Shown: piece by piece, positions 1-8,760 of the stretch
Position numbering within the stretch: the stretch's first letter is position 1
Layout of the letters: every line of letters starts with the position of its first letter
Assembly (NCBI GenBank): GCA_013374015.1
Contig: BLLL01000001.1
Span: 1-64,000, forward strand
DNA: 64,000 nt
DNA from: Candidatus Desulfovibrio kirbyi
Lineage (GTDB): Bacteria > Desulfobacterota > Desulfovibrionia > Desulfovibrionales > Desulfovibrionaceae
Direction: 5' to 3'
Position numbers and translations under genes: made by a program
Notes under the pieces: model-generated
The model's database searches: none
The model's input: the letters and a program-made list of their open reading frames with translations, nothing else
Told to the model about the DNA's origin: nothing

Positions 1-1494
1 TATGGCGGCTATGCAGATACTCTTGCCGGCACAGCCACAGCCGATAAGAACCAGGTGACCATCAGCGACAGTACCTTGAGCGGCAAGGTCTATGGCGGTT
101 ATATCTTCAGCGACACCGGCACCGGCAGCACAGCCATTTACAATACCGTCACCCTGCGCGGCGCGGTAAACTTCACCGGGACCAGAGAACTCTACGGCGG
201 TTACAGCGAAGTTACCGGCAAAGACGTCTTCACCGGCAACACGCTGAACGTTGACAACTACACCGGCACAGCTACATTCGACAAAATCGCCAACTTTGAG
301 TTTTTTAACTTCGGTATTCCGACTTCTGTTAAGGATGGAGATACAATACTGCAAACTGATCACTTGGTTCTCGGTGATGAGGCAGATAAACCAAGTACTG
401 TGGGAACTGTACAGTTTTCTGGTGCTTCTGTTCCTGATTTGAAAATAGAAGATAAAATAATTCTTATTGATAGCAAGGAAACAGTAAATTCTTCTGGTGA
501 GAAAGCTATTGATGGGCGTGACTTCAAAGGTGGCGACTTGACAGTCAGATGGGGTTCGATGTTTGAACAGGTGTTTACGTCTTCATTAGATGGCAATGAT
601 ATTCTTATAGTCGCAAAGACTTCTAGTGACTCTTCTACACCAGATCCCGACGACGTACCAGAGAATGGTGGTATTATCGGTGGAGGTGGTGGCAGTCCTG
701 TAAAGTTGAAAGATGGTTCCAGGTCTCTTGCAGAAGCTTCTTTCACGGGATTTGCTCTGGTCAATCAGGGTGCAGACCTTGTTGCAGGGCAGGCAATGGA
801 GAATGCAACACAAGGGGCTGAAGGTTTTTCGCCTTTTGCGGCAGTAGTTGCCGGTACTTCCAAATATAGTGCCGGATCTGATTCCCATACCCAGTATACT
901 GGTGGAGGTATTCTGGGACAGGTTTCTTTTGAAGACACCGGCCCTGGTCATTTTTATGCGCAGGCTGCAATTCGTGCAGGTGGAGTTACCAGTGACTTTT
1001 CAACATCTGACTTGCAGGCTTCCGGTATAACTGCCGGTTATGATGCAACAAAAGCATATCGGTCTTTGTATGCAGGCATCGGTTATGTCTGGGATGTAAT
1101 GTCTGATGCCAGGCTTGACACATATGCCAAGTATTTCCTGACCCAAATGGACGGAGATAGTGTAAGAATCACAACGGGAGAACCTGTTGAGTTTGAAACG
1201 GTTACTTCACGTCGTTTGCGTTTGGGGACACGGTTTACCTATGCAATCAATGAGTACGTTTCCCCGTACATTGGAGTTGGTTACGAACGCGAGTTTGACG
1301 GGCAGGTAAATGCTTCAACTTACGGTTACGATTTGGATGCTCCAAGTCTTCGTGGAGACACTGGCCTTGGAGAAATCGGCTTGACAATAACACCAGCTGA
1401 AGGCAAAGCGTTTTCTCTTAACGTGGGACTTCAGGGATTCACGGGTGTGAGGGAAGGCTGGCAAGGCAGCCTGCAGATGAAATACGAGTTCTAG
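1..1494 (+). CDS. Autotransporter, C-terminal part (5' end outside window)
   Basis: The frame is open from base 1, so the N-terminus and signal peptide lie outside the window; 497 residues are visible. The passenger end carries recurring YGGY units (near bases 1, 91 and 193), each followed by short Thr/Asn-rich strands, as in beta-helix passengers. A linker rich in Asp, Pro and Gly (about bases 625-705) leads into roughly 260 residues with alternating polar and aromatic strands. The protein ends in Phe (LQMKYEF), the usual last residue of an outer-membrane beta-barrel. It is therefore a type V secretion protein displaying its passenger on the cell surface. The first 300 bases are GC-rich and the remainder clearly AT-richer, so the gene may be mosaic. 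Passenger function cannot be inferred. Confidence 0.85.
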   Translation, partial: YGGYADTLAGTATADKNQVTISDSTLSGKVYGGYIFSDTGTGSTAIYNTVTLRGAVNFTGTRELYGGYSEVTGKDVFTGNTLNVDNYTGTATFDKIANFEFFNFGIPTSVKDGDTILQTDHLVLGDEADKPSTVGTVQFSGASVPDLKIEDKIILIDSKETVNSSGEKAIDGRDFKGGDLTVRWGSMFEQVFTSSLDGNDILIVAKTSSDSSTPDPDDVPENGGIIGGGGGSPVKLKDGSRSLAEASFTGFALVNQGADLVAGQAMENATQGAEGFSPFAAVVAGTSKYSAGSDSHTQYTGGGILGQVSFEDTGPGHFYAQAAIRAGGVTSDFSTSDLQASGITAGYDATKAYRSLYAGIGYVWDVMSDARLDTYAKYFLTQMDGDSVRITTGEPVEFETVTSRRLRLGTRFTYAINEYVSPYIGVGYEREFDGQVNASTYGYDLDAPSLRGDTGLGEIGLTITPAEGKAFSLNVGLQGFTGVREGWQGSLQMKYEF

Positions 1495-1509
1495 TGCGTC
1501 CGCGTCCAG

Positions 1510-1537
1510 CCCGTATCCCGCGTAAGCGGGATACGGG
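1510..1537. repeat. 12-bp-stem hairpin with GTAA loop
   Basis: Bases 1510-1521 pair perfectly with 1526-1537 around a GTAA loop, 13 bases past the autotransporter stop. No T-run follows, so this is either a 3'-end-stabilising hairpin or the first half of a two-part termination region with the palindrome at 1612-1649. Confidence 0.6.
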
Positions 1538-1611
1538 CGCCACGCGGCCCCCTGACCATGGAAGGAAGAGTTCTCCTTAACATCTTGTCCATATTGCAAA
1601 AGTGAATGTCT

Positions 1612-1649
1612 CAAGTTTTCAGCCGTCTGATCAGACGGCTGAAAACTTG
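1612..1649. terminator. Perfect 38-bp palindrome between convergent genes
   Basis: Two 19-base arms (starting CAAGTTTTCAGCCGTCTGA) are exact inverted repeats with no loop. The A-tract and T-tract at the outer ends give a T-rich 3' side in both directions, as in a bidirectional Rho-independent terminator. It serves the autotransporter gene (+) and the flippase gene (-). The flippase TGA stop (1631-1633) lies inside it. Confidence 0.75.
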
Positions 1650-3043
1650 TTTTCAAAAGGCGACGGCGGCCGCCAACGCCAGCACAGCGCAAGCAAGGGT
1701 GCAATGCCCGCAATCTCCGCGAATTCACGGGGCAGCATCAGGCCGATGCCTGTCCACAGGCATAGAGACGCCGCAACCGCCGCAAACAGCATGCCCCATT
1801 GCGCCAAACTCATGGGGCGCGCAACATGCTGAAAATAACTGACAGTCAGAACAGCTACCCAGATTTTTGTGACAGACAGGGCAAGAGCGGCGCCCTCCAG
1901 CGGCATTTGCGGAATAAGGAAAAAACAGCAGGCGATATTGAGCGCAAGTCCGCTCATATAACAGCACAGGAGCAGTTTGTGCCTCCCCATGCCGATCATG
2001 ACATAGGCCGCCAGATTGTGTAAAAAAGCCGTCACCAGACAGGGGGTGAGCAGACGTTGCGCTGTAACGGCGCCGCTGTAGTTTTGACCATAAATCAGGG
2101 GGAGAAAACGGTCGCTTTCCACACAGATCAAAAAAACCACAGGTAACGCGGCCGCCCAGAGCGACCGTGCTGTTTGCCCTGCCAGACGCCGGAAGGCAAA
2201 ATGATTTTGTCGCCACAAGCCGGCCAGAAGGGGAAAGATAACCTTGCCCAGAAGCGCGCTTGATACCAGAACAGAAAGCCCCTCAACAGTTTCCCAGGCC
2301 ACGCTGTAGCTGCCCACAGCAGCGTCGCCGCCGTACACCTTGAGAAAAAAGACATTGAGCTTGTTGTAAAATATGGCGCAAACAGCCATACAGGTAAAAA
2401 ACAGGCCATTCTTCATCTGTCTTGCCAGGGATGCCATGCCTGCGGTTCCTACGCCGGCAAGAGGATTGCGTTTGAGGGCAACAACGGCGAAAACCGTGCA
2501 CAGCAAAGATTCTACAGGTTTATAGAGCGCGATCAGAAGCGTCGGCGCGTTCAGAACAACACACAGGATGCCGTACCCAATGCCTATAAGCGCTGAAGGC
2601 ACGCGAATGCGCATTTCCACATCCTGCCGTCCCCTTGCCTGGCAAAGCGCGAAAAACGAGTCGCTCACGCCGTCAAGCCCAAAGCCTGCCGCGATACACA
2701 GCACAATCAAACGAAGTTCCGGCGTGTAGGACTGCGCGCCGGTAACGATCCAGGTGACGGCAAGGGCAACAAGAAGAATAGCGGCTTTGAGCCGTGTGAC
2801 CTGAGCAATCAGGGTGCGGGGGCGGGCATCGCGCCTGGCAAAGGTGGAGAGCAAAAAATCGTTAAGCCCTACATCCGCGGCAGTTTTGACAAGATAGCCA
2901 TAGGAGAGCGCCAGCATTATCTGACCCAGCATGTCCTGACTGTGGCGCGCCAGTAAAATGGTAAAGACTGCCCAGATAAGGTCGCGTGTCCACTGAGCGC
3001 CAAGAATATATCCAAGGCGTTGTGGAATGCTTTTTAGCTTCAT
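1631..3043 (-). CDS. MOP-superfamily flippase (Wzx/polysaccharide transporter type)
   Basis: About 470 residues with roughly twelve hydrophobic helices and the overall look of a polysaccharide/lipid flippase of the MOP (MATE/Wzx) superfamily, an inner-membrane protein that flips lipid-linked substrates. ATG at 3043 is chosen as the start: it leaves 25 bases after the adaptor gene, whereas the longer frame would need a TTG at 3097 inside that gene. It is the last gene of a run with the AT-ACP-DH protein, a TolC-like lipoprotein and an HlyD-like adaptor, so a role in moving the product of that module across the inner membrane is inferred. The substrate is unknown. The stop codon sits inside the terminator palindrome. 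Confidence 0.7.
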   Translation of the reverse strand: MKLKSIPQRLGYILGAQWTRDLIWAVFTILLARHSQDMLGQIMLALSYGYLVKTAADVGLNDFLLSTFARRDARPRTLIAQVTRLKAAILLVALAVTWIVTGAQSYTPELRLIVLCIAAGFGLDGVSDSFFALCQARGRQDVEMRIRVPSALIGIGYGILCVVLNAPTLLIALYKPVESLLCTVFAVVALKRNPLAGVGTAGMASLARQMKNGLFFTCMAVCAIFYNKLNVFFLKVYGGDAAVGSYSVAWETVEGLSVLVSSALLGKVIFPLLAGLWRQNHFAFRRLAGQTARSLWAAALPVVFLICVESDRFLPLIYGQNYSGAVTAQRLLTPCLVTAFLHNLAAYVMIGMGRHKLLLCCYMSGLALNIACCFFLIPQMPLEGAALALSVTKIWVAVLTVSYFQHVARPMSLAQWGMLFAAVAASLCLWTGIGLMLPREFAEIAGIAPLLALCWRWRPPSPFENKFSAV

Positions 3044-3068
3044 GCAGGTGGCTACAGGATTTTTGGTA

Positions 3069-3995
3069 TTATTTTCTGGTGTCGTTAAAATACACAACGG
3101 CCTTGAAGCCGGGTTTCAGTTCCAGATCAGGATTCGGCACAATCAGTTCTATAGTGTAGTATGACGGACTGGTTACCGTCATGTCGTTGGAAACCCAAGC
3201 AATTTCACTGACTTTTGCCGTAAATTTTTTATTTTCCAGAGAGGGAATTTCCACACTGGCAACATCGCCCTCCTTGATGCCGCTTATTTCAGCTTCATAG
3301 ACCGGCACTTCAATCAGTACAGGGTTGAGTTGTCCCACTTTGACAGGGGCGGTGCCGGCAGCCAGCACGCCTCCGGGATTAAGTGAAGATTCAAGGGAAA
3401 GCACATAGCCGGCTATTGGTGAAGTCAGCGCCAGGATGCGCGGCAAGAGCTGGCCTTCGCGGATCGGCTCACCAAAATAATCTTCCAGTTCTTTGAGGCG
3501 TAAGGCAAAATTGCTTTCAGCTTTCTGGATGGTGCTGTGCAGGAGTTCAATACGCTGCTGCAGGGAACGCACATCGTCTTCAAGTCTGTTCAAAGCCTGG
3601 CGTGATCCCAGGCCGGAATTCGCAAGCTGACGCGCCTTGTTGCGCTGAGCTGTTGTTTCCGCAAGCTGCCGTTCCATATCCAGTATCTGGCTTTTAACAT
3701 TTTCCGTGGTGGATCCCGATGTTGTCGTCGCGCCTGTTGTGACCTCGCGTTGCAACCCACGCGCGGCTTCATCCTGCAAATGATAGCGCAGCAAGGGCGT
3801 TCCCTCCTGTACGGCGTCGCCGGGCTTGACCAGCACTTCATCCACCACCGCATTGAAGGGTATGGGCACAGAGCGCATGACCGTGGCCATAACCTTGCCG
3901 GTCAGAACAATGGAAGTGGAGGCGGAGTCCGCAGCGGACGCGTTGCCGGTAAGCAGGCAACACAGCGCCAGAACAAGAGAAAACGCAAACGGCAT
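3069..3995 (-). CDS. HlyD/RND-type periplasmic adaptor protein
   Basis: A 308-residue protein with a signal peptide (MPFAFSLVLALCCLLTGNASA). A first biotinyl-lipoyl-like half (VDEVLVKPGDAVQEGTPLL) is followed by a coiled-coil hairpin (about residues 100-190), a second lipoyl half with beta-barrel segments (SPIAGYVLSL) and a C-terminal region ending near FKAVVYF. This order is that of membrane fusion proteins linking an inner-membrane pump to an outer-membrane channel. The start at 3995 gives TAATG overlap with the upstream channel gene, so the two are translationally coupled. The frame runs further upstream, but the signal peptide fixes this start. No ABC or RND pump lies beside it; the only membrane transporter is the MOP flippase downstream. 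Confidence 0.8.
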   Translation of the reverse strand: MPFAFSLVLALCCLLTGNASAADSASTSIVLTGKVMATVMRSVPIPFNAVVDEVLVKPGDAVQEGTPLLRYHLQDEAARGLQREVTTGATTTSGSTTENVKSQILDMERQLAETTAQRNKARQLANSGLGSRQALNRLEDDVRSLQQRIELLHSTIQKAESNFALRLKELEDYFGEPIREGQLLPRILALTSPIAGYVLSLESSLNPGGVLAAGTAPVKVGQLNPVLIEVPVYEAEISGIKEGDVASVEIPSLENKKFTAKVSEIAWVSNDMTVTSPSYYTIELIVPNPDLELKPGFKAVVYFNDTRK

Positions 3996-5461
3996 TACAT
4001 AAGCTCCTTGGCCGGCAGCCCGAGGAAGCGTTCCTGCAGGAGGTTGGCAAGATACATCCATTCCAGGTTTGCCAGTTTGTATGTCAGTTCCGCTTCAATA
4101 ACGGCAATGCGCGCTGTAACCATGGCTTCCTGGCGGGCTGTCATGTCCGGCAGTTGCAGCGTGCCTTCGGAAAAGGCGATATGTGATTCCTTGTATTGCA
4201 TTTCCGTTGTTGTAAAACGGGTTTTTGCCAATTTTAACTTTGTGAGAGCAAGGGACATGTTTTGTTGCGCCCGCAACCATTCGTTGGAGTATTCCGTACG
4301 TTTCTGGAATATTGAATGAAATGCCTTGGCTTTTTCCATTCTGGCTGTCTGTACGCCGCGGTACCTGTGTCCCCAGTCAAGCAGGGGAAAATCAAAGTTC
4401 AAATGCAGAAAAAAATCTTCCCTGCCGTGCGGCGGATTGTATTGACCTGCGGGGGGGGACTGGTTGATCTGCAGATTCATGTTGGGGATATACTGCGCCC
4501 AAGCCACCATGATATTGTAGTCTGCCAGTTTGATTTGCCCGCGCAGCAGCAGTTCGTCTTCTCCGGTTGTCCAGCGTTCCTCCCAGGCGAGCGCCTGGCC
4601 GTCAAAATCCCCAAGAATGGCGTCCGCGTTTTTTGTGTCCACCTTCAAACGCTGCTGCGGATCCACGCCCGCTATGATTTTGAGGCGTGTGCGTTCCATT
4701 GTTTCCTGCATGACGGCCTGTTCAATATTGAGGTTAAGCTCACGCTCGTGCTGGATTGCCAGATTGAGCGATACGCCCTGGCGCCCATCCACGGTTTCCA
4801 CCTGCCGCCAATAGTTGACTACTTCTTTACCTATCGGCAGGATTTCTTTGTGCGCTGCCAGGATTTTTTGCTGCGCCTGCAATTGCAGATAGGCCTGGGC
4901 AATTTTGTAAACAGCTTCCCCCACAGCCTTGCGGTGTGTGGCGATAGCCAGATTTACCATAAGCTTTTGCGCGTTATGTTCAATATATGTGGCTACCGGG
5001 TTTGGAAAAGCGGCATAAAAGCCTACGCGAAAATTTGTTTGTTCATAATTGCCGGGGAGTTGGCTCATGCCTGTATTGTACCGGGTCAGATTGTTGGAAA
5101 CCTGAAAGGTCATGCGTGGCTCGGGCAGATAGTGCCATTTGGCGTCGGTCAGCGCCACGCGTTTGACCTCAATTTCCACAGCGCTGTTTACCAGCAGGGG
5201 AGACTGCTGAATGGCCAAAAAAACACAGTCTTCAAAAGTGAATACTTTGTTTGGATCATAAAGTCCCGGAACTGCGGCATCCAGTTTTGCCTTGTTTTCC
5301 ACGGGCACTCCCGGGGATTCTTCCAGCCAGTGTCTGGGCGGCAATTCCGGAGATTTGACGCCTGCCTTGTTGGAGGCGCACGCCGTAACAAACGCGCACA
5401 GCAACAGTAAAGACGCTGCGGCGCGTATATGCTTTCCGATGTTCAGGGAGTGCTTTGCCAT
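3995..5461 (-). CDS. TolC-like outer-membrane efflux lipoprotein
   Basis: A 488-residue protein with a lipoprotein signal peptide (LLLLCAFVTAC, Cys about residue 28), followed by two repeats of long heptad-rich helices and short beta segments typical of outer-membrane efflux proteins. It should form the trimeric exit channel for the adaptor encoded immediately downstream. The ATG at 5461 lies 34 bases after the AT-ACP-DH gene stop, and the stop overlaps the adaptor start (TAATG). Family membership is clear from overall architecture. What passes through the channel is inferred only from the acyl-processing gene upstream. Confidence 0.82.
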   Translation of the reverse strand: MAKHSLNIGKHIRAAASLLLLCAFVTACASNKAGVKSPELPPRHWLEESPGVPVENKAKLDAAVPGLYDPNKVFTFEDCVFLAIQQSPLLVNSAVEIEVKRVALTDAKWHYLPEPRMTFQVSNNLTRYNTGMSQLPGNYEQTNFRVGFYAAFPNPVATYIEHNAQKLMVNLAIATHRKAVGEAVYKIAQAYLQLQAQQKILAAHKEILPIGKEVVNYWRQVETVDGRQGVSLNLAIQHERELNLNIEQAVMQETMERTRLKIIAGVDPQQRLKVDTKNADAILGDFDGQALAWEERWTTGEDELLLRGQIKLADYNIMVAWAQYIPNMNLQINQSPPAGQYNPPHGREDFFLHLNFDFPLLDWGHRYRGVQTARMEKAKAFHSIFQKRTEYSNEWLRAQQNMSLALTKLKLAKTRFTTTEMQYKESHIAFSEGTLQLPDMTARQEAMVTARIAVIEAELTYKLANLEWMYLANLLQERFLGLPAKELM

Positions 5462-5495
5462 AGCTCGCCTTGCAGTATCGTTTCAGGACATTTTT

Positions 5496-7913
5496 TTAAA
5501 AATCTGCGTCACAGACAGGCCAGGGAGCTGTTTTTTGGGTAAATTCCAAACTGTGTACCGTCAACAACACCTTGCCGCGCGCATCGGTAACCTGGGCATG
5601 AAACCGTAACAGAGTTTCATCTGCCCAAGTTTTTTGCAAATGTATATACCTTTGACCTGATTCTCCGCCAGTTCCGCCAAAACGTACAAACCTGACCATA
5701 GCAGGGCGCCATTGTCCAAAAGATGCCGGATCAGGGGGTGCTGCCTTTGACAGCGCAGATTCCGGCAGCGTCACAGCAAGCCCTGCAGCCTGCATTGTCG
5801 CTTCAAACAGCATCAATTCATTCGTATACCCTAACTCCTTGTTTTGTGCAATAAATTCTTCAAAATAAAATACGCTTGCCCTGTAGTTGCCGTTTTGCAG
5901 CAGTGTAAAGCGCTGTAAAAATCGCCAGGGGTTGCCTATGCCCAGAGCGTCATAGAATTGCGACACGTCCACGCCGGCGTTTCCGCCGGTTTCCGCATTT
6001 TCAGCCTCAGGGCAAAGCGGCGGCGGCACGCCTTCTGTCATCCACACAAAGCCGCCGGACAGATGCGCGCACACGGCGCTGCGGCGGCCATCATCCGTCA
6101 GGTTGTGCACATAGAGTTCCGCGGAGCATCTTCTTGTTTTGACGTGATTCAGGACAAGGCAGGGCCTGCCACGCACGACAAGACGACATTCACGTGTGAT
6201 GCCCGGCGGCAGCAGGGGCATCTGATAGAAGCGCACATCCGCGAGACCGTATAGGGAAAGGGAAGGGAAAAGCAGCCTCGCGCCGTCTGCCAGTGGTTGC
6301 AGGGCGCGGCATATGGGCAGATGCGGATAGTCGGTCGCGCCTCCGCCGTGCGCGGCGAGCGCAGGCTCTGTAAATATGGAAAAATGGCATGCCCCCCTCA
6401 GTTGCAGGGGCACAGCGGGCGTTGCGTGAGCGTCTGGAAAAACCAGAGAAGAAACAGCGGGTCGTTCCACAAAATCCCGTACAATTAGGTCATGTCGCAG
6501 GGGCGTGTGCGGCGCTGTCATAACGCCGGATCGCCAGTTGCGGACTGGGTGTGTGTTTTCTGTTTGAATCGGCTGTCCGTCCGTGTCCCGGCTTTTCAGA
6601 CCAAAAATGCGGGCAAGATCGGCTATGGTAGAGACAGTCAGCAGTTTTTCAAAGTTGACCGTGATGCCGAATCGCTGTTCCGCTTCCTGGACAAGAGCGG
6701 GAAAACGGCTGGAACGCAATGCCAAATCATACCGCAGATCCATCTCCAAGCACAGTTCTTCCGCCGGACGACCGCAGGCCTTTGCCAGCATATCCAGCAA
6801 ACTGCGCAACTCTTTAGAAACACAACCGGTCTGTGTCCCTCCAGGCGGCGTGGTCGTGGGGGCGCTGCTGTATTTCCCGGTCGGCTGTGTAATTTTCAGC
6901 GTTTCCTTTGTGTGACCAAGTTCATACAAACGTGCGCACACACGCAGTAATTGTTCGGTTTCTTTGCCTTTCCTGCCTGCCGGCAAACAAAGCGCTTCTG
7001 TTTCTGTGGCGTTGACCAGACCGCAGAGAATGTCCTGAGGGCCAAGCTCCAAAAAATGCCGTATGCCTTCCTTGCCCCACAGGGTATGCACGCATTCTGT
7101 CCAGCGCACGGAGTTTTCATCCAGATCGGCAATATACCGCGCTATGGAAGGCTGATCATGGGGATAAAAATTCGTTGTCGCGCAACTGAGCACGGGAACA
7201 CGCGGCGTGTGCATTTCAAAAGCGTTCAGCCAGTACAGGGCAGGATCACGCAATATCCGCATGGACGGGTGATGAAAGGCCAGCGCGACATTGAGCATGA
7301 TGGACGGGATTTTACGCGCGCGAAGATTTTTGCGGACTTCCAGCAGCATATCGCGTGGGCCGCTCAAAATAAACTGGGTTGGGGTATTGTAATTGGAAAC
7401 ATGCAGATGGGGAAATGCCGCGCGCAGACGGTCAATAACATCCGCTTCGGCATGCACAGACAACATGCCGGTTTTGTTGACTGTCCCGTGCGCGGCCTCA
7501 ATTTCCAGATTGACCATCTGTCGGGCGCGCGTTTCCATAATTTCCCAGGCAACTTCAGGTGAATACACGCCTGCAAAGCAGAGGGCGACCATCTCGCCCA
7601 GGCTGTGCCCGCACAGGACGGCAGGCGCTGCCCCAAGAGCGACAAGCTGACTCCACTGCGCATATTCCAGTAAAAAGAGATAGGGCAACTGCCGGCGGCT
7701 TTGGCTGATTGTTTCCAACTCCGACTCATCCATAAGCGCCAGCACGTCCCAGTCCGCCAGCGCCGCTATGCTGTCCATTGCCGCCCTGGCAACCGGAAAA
7801 TTGTCGTACAGTTCACGTCCCATATGCGGCCATACAGAACCAAGCCCGCAGCACATGACTGCCAGAGGCGGCGTGGAATCGCTGTATGTTGTTTGAGGCT
7901 CAGGTGTGCGCAT
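5496..7913 (-). CDS. Acyltransferase-ACP-dehydratase (PKS-like) multidomain protein
   Basis: An 805-residue protein. Residues about 15-335 are a malonyl/acyl transferase domain with GHSLGE (Ser104) and an AFHHPSM segment (His214). Residues about 365-440 look like an acyl carrier domain ending in QRFGI; Ser401 falls where the phosphopantetheine Ser is expected, although the local sequence is LRSSRF rather than DSL. Residues about 500-805 resemble a double-hotdog polyketide dehydratase, with PALAAH where PFLxDH is usual. There is no ketosynthase, so a partner enzyme elsewhere must extend chains, or the protein only loads and dehydrates. Start ATG 7913 lies 5 bases after rimM; the longer frame needs TTG. 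It heads the efflux-type genes downstream. Confidence 0.72.
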   Translation of the reverse strand: MRTPEPQTTYSDSTPPLAVMCCGLGSVWPHMGRELYDNFPVARAAMDSIAALADWDVLALMDESELETISQSRRQLPYLFLLEYAQWSQLVALGAAPAVLCGHSLGEMVALCFAGVYSPEVAWEIMETRARQMVNLEIEAAHGTVNKTGMLSVHAEADVIDRLRAAFPHLHVSNYNTPTQFILSGPRDMLLEVRKNLRARKIPSIMLNVALAFHHPSMRILRDPALYWLNAFEMHTPRVPVLSCATTNFYPHDQPSIARYIADLDENSVRWTECVHTLWGKEGIRHFLELGPQDILCGLVNATETEALCLPAGRKGKETEQLLRVCARLYELGHTKETLKITQPTGKYSSAPTTTPPGGTQTGCVSKELRSLLDMLAKACGRPAEELCLEMDLRYDLALRSSRFPALVQEAEQRFGITVNFEKLLTVSTIADLARIFGLKSRDTDGQPIQTENTHPVRNWRSGVMTAPHTPLRHDLIVRDFVERPAVSSLVFPDAHATPAVPLQLRGACHFSIFTEPALAAHGGGATDYPHLPICRALQPLADGARLLFPSLSLYGLADVRFYQMPLLPPGITRECRLVVRGRPCLVLNHVKTRRCSAELYVHNLTDDGRRSAVCAHLSGGFVWMTEGVPPPLCPEAENAETGGNAGVDVSQFYDALGIGNPWRFLQRFTLLQNGNYRASVFYFEEFIAQNKELGYTNELMLFEATMQAAGLAVTLPESALSKAAPPDPASFGQWRPAMVRFVRFGGTGGESGQRYIHLQKTWADETLLRFHAQVTDARGKVLLTVHSLEFTQKTAPWPVCDADF

Positions 7914-7918
7914 ACGCT

Positions 7919-8470
7919 TCAGGAGCGGCAAATATCCAGCAGACCTTCCGGCGGGTCAATACGCACAGTGCGTTCGAGAACGTCAAAACCCGCAATAAAA
8001 CAGGGCTGGGCGGGAAACAGCACTTCCGTTCCCTGCGGGGTGGCGATCACCCAGATATCCTGACCTGCAGCGCATTCCACACGTTCAAGCCGTCCGATTC
8101 GCTGTCCGTCCGGCGTGTGCACAGCGTATCCCAGCAGGTCATTGATATAGGCTTCGTCTTCCGGCAGTTCCGGCAAACGGGCACGGTCAACAAGGAGTTT
8201 GTGCCCGCGCAAAGCCTCAGCAGCAGTACGGTCGTCAATGCCTTCCAAGCGCAACAGTTGGCGCCCCTTGTGCGGTCGACAGGCAACAACAGTGACGCGG
8301 CGCGGCGCGCTTTCGCCTTCCTGCAGCCACAGGGTATCCGGCAAAAGGAGAGACAGAGGGGCATCGGCATACCAGTCAATGCATATGTCGCCTTTTATTC
8401 CATGCGGTCGCGCCAGAGTTCCCATGTGAACAAAGGCCTTGGGCAAGATGCCTGTCATATAATCCGGCAT
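7919..8470 (-). CDS. rimM: Ribosome maturation factor RimM
   Basis: A 183-residue protein matching RimM, the factor that binds ribosomal protein S19 and helps mature the 16S rRNA 3' domain of the 30S subunit. The N-terminal barrel holds GTLARPHGIKGDICI, and the C-terminal PRC-barrel-like part holds the LLGYAVHTPDG and VLFP segments. An internal ATG at 8458 has a better-placed GGA and may be the real start, giving 179 residues. It follows rpsP and the KH gene in the usual order, but trmD and rplS, which normally follow in this family, are absent; the AT-ACP-DH gene begins 5 bases later. Confidence 0.92.
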   Translation of the reverse strand: MPDYMTGILPKAFVHMGTLARPHGIKGDICIDWYADAPLSLLLPDTLWLQEGESAPRRVTVVACRPHKGRQLLRLEGIDDRTAAEALRGHKLLVDRARLPELPEDEAYINDLLGYAVHTPDGQRIGRLERVECAAGQDIWVIATPQGTEVLFPAQPCFIAGFDVLERTVRIDPPEGLLDICRS

Positions 8471-8482
8471 CAGAATTTTGGA

Positions 8483-8713
8483 TTATTCCAGAATTTTCAG
8501 AATAGTACGTTTTTTTGCCTTGACAGAGGCAGCGGACAGAACAGCATACATGGCTTGGGCTGTACGCCCTTGCTTACCGATGACCTTGCCCACATCGTCC
8601 TTGGTTACTTTGAGCTCCAGCACAGTGGAGTATTCATGTTCCACTTCGTTGACCTGTACTTCGTCAGGACTGTCAACCAGAGACTTGGCAATATATTCAA
8701 TCAGCGCTTTCAT
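8483..8713 (-). CDS. khpA: KH-domain RNA-binding protein KhpA
   Basis: A 76-residue single KH domain with the GKQGRTA loop (GxxG-type RNA-binding motif) after VGKVI. KhpA works with KhpB (EloR/Jag) as a small RNA chaperone. ATG 8713 is preferred over the adjoining GTG at 8716 because GGAGG sits 4 bases before it. It lies between rpsP and rimM, the conserved place for this gene. Confidence 0.92.
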   Translation of the reverse strand: MKALIEYIAKSLVDSPDEVQVNEVEHEYSTVLELKVTKDDVGKVIGKQGRTAQAMYAVLSAASVKAKKRTILKILE

Positions 8714-8760
8714 CACGCCTCCACCAAGACATCAGGGCATTGGACGAACCTGCCGCGAAG

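Noticed and set aside
4316..5410. 364-codon plus-strand frame opposite the TolC-like gene
   Set aside because: No domain pattern and the opposite strand has a complete lipoprotein channel; treated as a shadow frame.
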